DNA from: Glossina fuscipes
Lineage: Eukaryota > Arthropoda > Insecta > Diptera > Glossinidae
Assembly: GCF_014805625.2 (NCBI RefSeq)
Contig: NW_023998414.1
Span: 42,918,319 to 42,982,318, forward strand
Reading direction: 5' to 3'
Length of the DNA: 64,000 bases
Below, piece by piece: positions 60,216 through 64,000 of the stretch (its first letter is position 1; each line of letters opens with the position of its first letter). Made by a program: the position numbers and the translations under genes. Below the pieces are notes generated by a model. It ran no database searches, was not told where the DNA came from, and saw nothing but the letters and a program-made list of their open reading frames with translations.

Positions 60216-60570
60216 GAGTAAGAAAATTATATTCGGTCATGACCGAATCTCTTACACGCATCACGATGGCCCCAAAAAAAAAAAAAAAAAAAAAAGAAGA
60301 AAAGGGTGAGTGTGACTGATGTTTTCTATTTTCAGAACAAAAGTGAAAATTTATGTGGTCAGTGTGTTGTACTTTAAGAATAACAAGCAAAACCACGGAA
60401 AGCAAAATTATTCACAGATTATGTTATATAGGCGTACGGGCGTGTTGTAAGCGTCTTCTTTGAAAAATTTACGTCTTTTTCAAACTCTCTTGCCGCCGTG
60501 CAGGCGATATCTTCATTTTTGAACAGATGGACAGATGAACGGACGTATTTACATACTTGTGTTATAAACG
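60216..60570 (+). repeat. Dispersed repeat family A, copy 5
   Basis: Head GAGTAAGAAAATTATATTCG with GTCATGACCGAATCTCTTAC, an A22 tract, AAAACCACGGAAAGCAAAAT, GGCGATATCTTCATTTTTGA and ATGGACAGATGAACGGACG. It is closest to copy 3. Confidence 0.75.
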
Positions 60571-60599
60571 TTTTGCAAAAAAAATGAAACAATGATACT

Positions 60600-60990
60600 A
60601 TAAAATTAAGTAGGCATGGCTGATTCGCCTAAAGAGCATACATTCAAATTTGTGTATATTTATCTGTTATAGTTCATGCGTAGCCAAGTTTGTATTCCTT
60701 TTGAAAAACACAGGTGTCCTCACTGGACGCAGGCGTGTCCTTTGGCCGCTTTCAACCTGACAAGAACTGCCAATGTTTCTGCCAAATTTCAAGTCGAGAG
60801 CTTCATTTTTGCGGCGAGGAAAAAGTCTCCAATACATTTTACATAGACGGACAGACAGGCATACGTATGCCCAAATCCGGATTTTATGAAGCCGATTAAC
60901 AATATAAATATAATTTGTGGATTCTCTGAAGCTTCATTTTGGACGTTGCAGACATTGCGACAAAATGAGCATACTCCTCACATTTCGGTG
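60600..60990 (+). repeat. Dispersed repeat family A, partial copy 6
   Basis: GTAGGCATGGCTGATTCGCC, CTTTGGCCGCTTTCAACC, TTTCAAGTCGAGAGCTTCAT and GACGGACAGACAGGCATACG, followed by TTCTCTGAAGCTTC as in copy 1 near 8195. No head motif. Confidence 0.65.
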
Positions 60991-61136
60991 ATTGCTATAA
61001 AAACAATTATTTATTCAGGATGTTAAATGGTCAGAGTGTGTTTATTTGCATGTCCTATGTAATTTTGTCCCTTGTCCTCTTGTTATTATGTAATCTCTTT
61101 ACATAATTTCAATTTTTTCTTTTTTTACGCCTTTAG

Positions 61137-61266
61137 AACCTCGAATTCAAACGCTCATTTATTTAACAATAATCTGCACTTGCAATTGCGGCAACCACGC
61201 CGGCAGCCAGCCTCGCCAGCCAACTCTCACCTCTCTAGTTTTCCAGTTGTCGGACAACACGATAAG
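61137..61266 (+). CDS. Internal exon, Q/N/S/P-rich (unrecognised gene)
   Basis: A classical acceptor (CTTTTTTTACGCCTTTAG) and a perfect donor (GATAAG then GTAAGTTG) bound 130 bases: one base of a split codon and 43 codons ending on a codon boundary. The peptide is low in hydrophobics, with AHLFNNNLHLQLRQPRRQP and SPANSHLSSFPVVGQHDK, typical of disordered linkers in insect regulatory or signalling proteins. The next exon at 62635 starts in the matching phase. I do not recognise the gene. Confidence 0.6.
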
Positions 61267-61983
61267 GTAAGTTGATTGTAATCTGCTCCTAAATGATTGC
61301 CTTGTTTCCTTTTTTTCTTTAAAAGATAATCTATTGCTTTGTTAGGGTTTACGGTAGTGTTTACTTACGTCATGTTCGGCAAGTGGACTCTTTGCCATTA
61401 AGAAACGATGCAAATCTCAACGCTTCTACTGCATATTCCTTGGAGAGAATTGTAACACAGATGAAATACGCTTTAACATTAGCTACCGCTTTTATCCACT
61501 TCTATCGTTAGTATGGAGCACAAAGTACTATCACAATATCAAAGCTTTGTAGCGACACTTTGCCTAATAAAGCAATTCTGGTGCGCTGCACTTTAACAGA
61601 ATCCCGATTATATTTCCCACGGACGGTAATAGGTACGTTTTAATGGATGGATTCGATACGCAAAAACAAGACGTTATCAAGTTTCATATTTTTGTGTGCA
61701 CGTCAAAGTTTCTCCTTCTGATATAGGCCGCGTTTGCAATGTCCCTTAACAGTAACACCTCACCAAATTGATAATTACGGCTTAGATTATTGCCACCTTA
61801 ATAGGTAGCTTGTGTTATACGATACTAGTCGCCTAATTCGGTTACAGTCGACACTGATAGTAGGTTTTTAGAAACTAAAAAATTTTGGAAAATGTAGGAG
61901 CTGGCGGCCCCCCCGCCAACAACTAATGTATTAAATTTTCTGATTGATTGCATTTTCGTTTCCTCTTTGGTCTTACGATGCAG

Positions 61984-62097
61984 CGGACGAGAGCTTAATT
62001 ATACAGGCGTGCGAACGGACGCGGACAAAGAATTCGGTTTGTCGAAAGGGACCACGCCTCAAGGATGTTCTTGCCGAATTTTTTTCAAAAAGGTAGT
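61984..62097 (+). CDS. Alternative exon candidate (unrecognised)
   Basis: The strong acceptor TTTCCTCTTTGGTCTTACGATGCAG precedes a segment open in two frames. One runs to TAG (DESLIIQACERTRTKNSVC...). The other reads GRELNYTGVRTDADKEFGLS and reaches a donor (AAAAAG then GTAGTA) near 62093. Neither frame is in phase with the exon ending at 61266, where frame 0 stops after four codons. If used, it would be spliced to another exon or would truncate the protein. Confidence 0.25.
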
Positions 62098-62634
62098 AAA
62101 TTTACTGCTTGTTTACTTATAGCGCTTATGCGATTATATTAATGCGATGTTTGTTTAAGGGATTTCATCAACGGGTTGCATTACTTCGCCTATTATGTAA
62201 TAATAATCAATTTTGTTACTGAATAGGAAAGATTTCGAGAGAGGTAGAAAATTTAAGGTTCCTTTTGTGGTAAAAAATTTTTTATTGTAAACTAATTTTT
62301 GTATCCATAAATTATCAGCGACATGAACACCATATGCATCTCCTCTCACGCCAAATATGTAATGTGGACTCAGTTGATCGAGTAAATACTGTCTTAGTGG
62401 TCGTTCTTAAATCGTTATGTAAATGCTTAATCGTAGCGCTTTCGACAAAGGGAGAAGAGCGACAAAAGGAGAAGAGAGCAATAAAATTAGGAAGAGAGTG
62501 CTTATAAGTTAGTCGAGAAAGTTGAGCAGCTACGTGAACAACAACAAGTGTCAACAAACAGGTAAATATTTTAAATTTCTATTTGTCGTTCTGTGCTCTT
62601 CTGATAAAACACGTCTCCTTTCCCCTTTCAATAG

Positions 62635-62757
62635 ACGTCAAATCACGTTTATCCGGAAATAATTGGCCCCGACAAGCGTTTGCTAAGGAAGTCGAACTTT
62701 TACGGGACTTTACCAAAAATATTAAGTGATCAACTTTTCAAAAATCAAACGAACTGA
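62635..62757 (+). CDS. Candidate last exon of the same + strand gene
   Basis: A strong acceptor (CTCCTTTCCCCTTTCAATAG) is followed, in the phase left by the 61266 donor, by 40 codons and TGA: TSNHVYPEIIGPDKRLLRKS then NFYGTLPKILSDQLFKN. The composition is protein-like. Intron length would be 1368 bases. A second frame (LSGNNWPRQAFAKEVELLRD) is also open for about 30 codons, so the phase match with the previous exon is what decides. A GTGAGT a few bases after the stop could be chance. Function unknown. Confidence 0.45.
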   Translation, partial: TSNHVYPEIIGPDKRLLRKSNFYGTLPKILSDQLFKNQTN

Positions 62758-62759
62758 TC

Positions 62760-63735
62760 AAGTGAGTTAAGAAACAAATAATCAGTATACTTACTAATTC
62801 ATATTCCATATCGAAGGTTACCGAATCCCAAGAGAATGAAAAAACGCAAAGCATACGAGCTGGCACAAATATAAAAACGCACCATCAGCGACATTCTAAT
62901 TCAAATCAAAGCAACATGAAAATTAAGAATTGAAAAAACATATTTGCATGCCTCCGGCCGATTTCATTCATGATTTTATTAAATAATATAAACTATAAAT
63001 TGCATAATTAATTTTAAGCCCATGTAGATGTTTAAAGTGCATACATATAATGCACGTAAGTGTTCACTTTCTAAAATTCGACGATCACGAACGAATTAAC
63101 TAACACCCAAACAGTATTATATAGTTTTGCACCTTTTTAACTTGTTTAAGGACTTGTGCGTAATTTTATTTGCATTATGGAACCAGAGTGCTAAGAGTAA
63201 CGTGTATTTAAAAATTGAAACAGGCGGATATGCCGAATGTATGCCGGCCAGCTCCGTTTTTTCCTGCGATAATCAGAATTCTGGTAACAAATATAGATAT
63301 TGGCACTGATAACTTGTAAATAATTTAGAAATTCAAATATTACGCGCAACGAAAGAAAAAGACACGATACACGGGAAAGTCGAAGCTTTGCCCGTGATAA
63401 CTTCTCATACGAATAATTAACTGCATGCGTTAAATTTGCGAGCATTAAAATTGCGAGCGTATATTTAGCTAAGCAAATTCTCTTTCATATTCTGTACGCT
63501 TAATTAACTAATTAAATGCTCTTAGTCAATAAAACGATGCGAATGCTCCAAGTTTTGCCATCTATTTGCATGCGAGCGATTGCAAAAGAAAATGAAAGTA
63601 ATCGCAATCATGATAACGGCCGAAACGATTGACGTCATAGTGGAAATTGGCGAAAACCAAATGCCGGAACCTATATGTACACATAATAGAATCTGAGCCG
63701 ATTTTTTGCTTAATATCAATATAGCAATCCTATTT
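62760..63735. other. Intergenic stretch between convergent genes
   Basis: The + strand exon and the EF-hand exon (-) point towards each other. A TTTTATT near 63164 reads AATAAAA on the minus strand and could be the poly(A) signal of the EF-hand gene, giving a 3' UTR of about 570 bases. Confidence 0.4.
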
Positions 63736-63739
63736 CAAG

Positions 63740-63970
63740 TTAATGATTAATTAGCGGACCCCAAAACAATTTCGAAATTTTTGTTTCATCTTCGGTTAAG
63801 AAAAACTGACGGCCCAAATGAACAAATTCGTTTAGTGAGATGAGGCCGTCACCATTCTTATCAATCGCGGCAAAAGAGACGGCAGCATTTTCATCTCCCA
63901 GACCCAAACAATGGAAGAATAATTTATACTGATCGAGATCCAAGTGACCAGTATGATCGTAATCCACAGC
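63740..63970 (-). CDS. Sarcoplasmic calcium-binding protein, last exon
   Basis: The acceptor ATATTTAG precedes 76 codons and TAA on the minus strand, starting at a codon boundary. Two EF-hands are visible. The first loop is DYDHTGHLDLDQ and the second DKNGDGLISLNE, each followed by hydrophobic helix residues. The end FFLTEDETKISKLFWGPLI is the C-terminal signature of invertebrate sarcoplasmic calcium-binding proteins and calexcitin-like proteins. These are cytosolic proteins of about 180-190 residues that bind Ca2+ through EF-hands in muscle and neurons. The exon therefore holds EF3 and EF4. Loop 4 has the full set of ligands. Loop 3 has Q instead of E at position 12, which should weaken Ca2+ binding. 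The first methionine lies in another exon beyond the window edge. Confidence 0.88.
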   Translation of the reverse strand, partial: AVDYDHTGHLDLDQYKLFFHCLGLGDENAAVSFAAIDKNGDGLISLNEFVHLGRQFFLTEDETKISKLFWGPLINH

Positions 63971-64000
63971 CTAAATATATGGAAGAAATAAAATGCAAGT

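Overview
The window looks like eukaryotic nuclear DNA from a dipteran insect, most likely a fruit-fly (tephritid) type genome. It is AT-rich and carries hundreds of bases of microsatellite and homopolymer. It holds no compact operon-like coding. Genes appear only as short exons with GT-AG splice sites, between many decayed Tc1, mariner, non-LTR and Ty3/gypsy relics. The species is inference; the sequence only shows insect-like gene families and transposons.

Firm or fairly firm coding content is small. (1) At 9957-10195 (-) there is a complete two-exon gene for a 52-residue protein that starts MGCCCS. This is an N-myristoylation/palmitoylation type start. The gene has an 80-base intron and a poly(A) signal. 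(2) At 25902-26055 (+) there is an internal exon of the nucleoporin Nup88 (Drosophila members only), with a good acceptor but ATAAGT where a GTAAGT donor is expected. (3) At 61137-61266 and 62635-62757 (+) are two phase-compatible exons of an unrecognised protein. (4) At 63740-63970 (-) is the last exon of a sarcoplasmic calcium-binding (EF-hand) protein whose other exons lie beyond the right edge. Several further exon candidates have strong splice sites but no recognised family (2704-2770 with 4656-4765, 9324-9430, 16299-16419, 28949-29017, 46636-46735, 48091-48269 and others). They carry low confidence.

Layout: 1-9 kb is low-complexity DNA with two exon candidates and copies of two dispersed repeat families. 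9-11 kb holds the small lipidated-protein gene and a 449-base Tc1-type element with terminal inverted repeats. 12-24 kb has mariner, non-LTR RT and IS630/Tc1-type relics. 25-32 kb has the Nup88 exon among dense microsatellites. 33-35 kb is a mariner relic abutting a Tc1 relic and a tandem duplication. 38-40 kb has two non-LTR retrotransposon fragments. 44-45 kb holds a perfect 47-base inverted repeat next to a 500-N assembly gap. 52-61 kb is a transposon graveyard (mariner, two Tc1, a second copy of the 19-kb RT in reverse orientation, a Ty3/gypsy pol relic, repeat-family copies). 61-64 kb carries the unrecognised + strand exons and the EF-hand exon.

Most of the window is therefore intron or intergenic DNA. 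No tRNA, rRNA or CRISPR was seen. No pathway can be built from the genes present; Nup88 (nuclear pore) and the EF-hand protein (calcium buffering) are unrelated in function.
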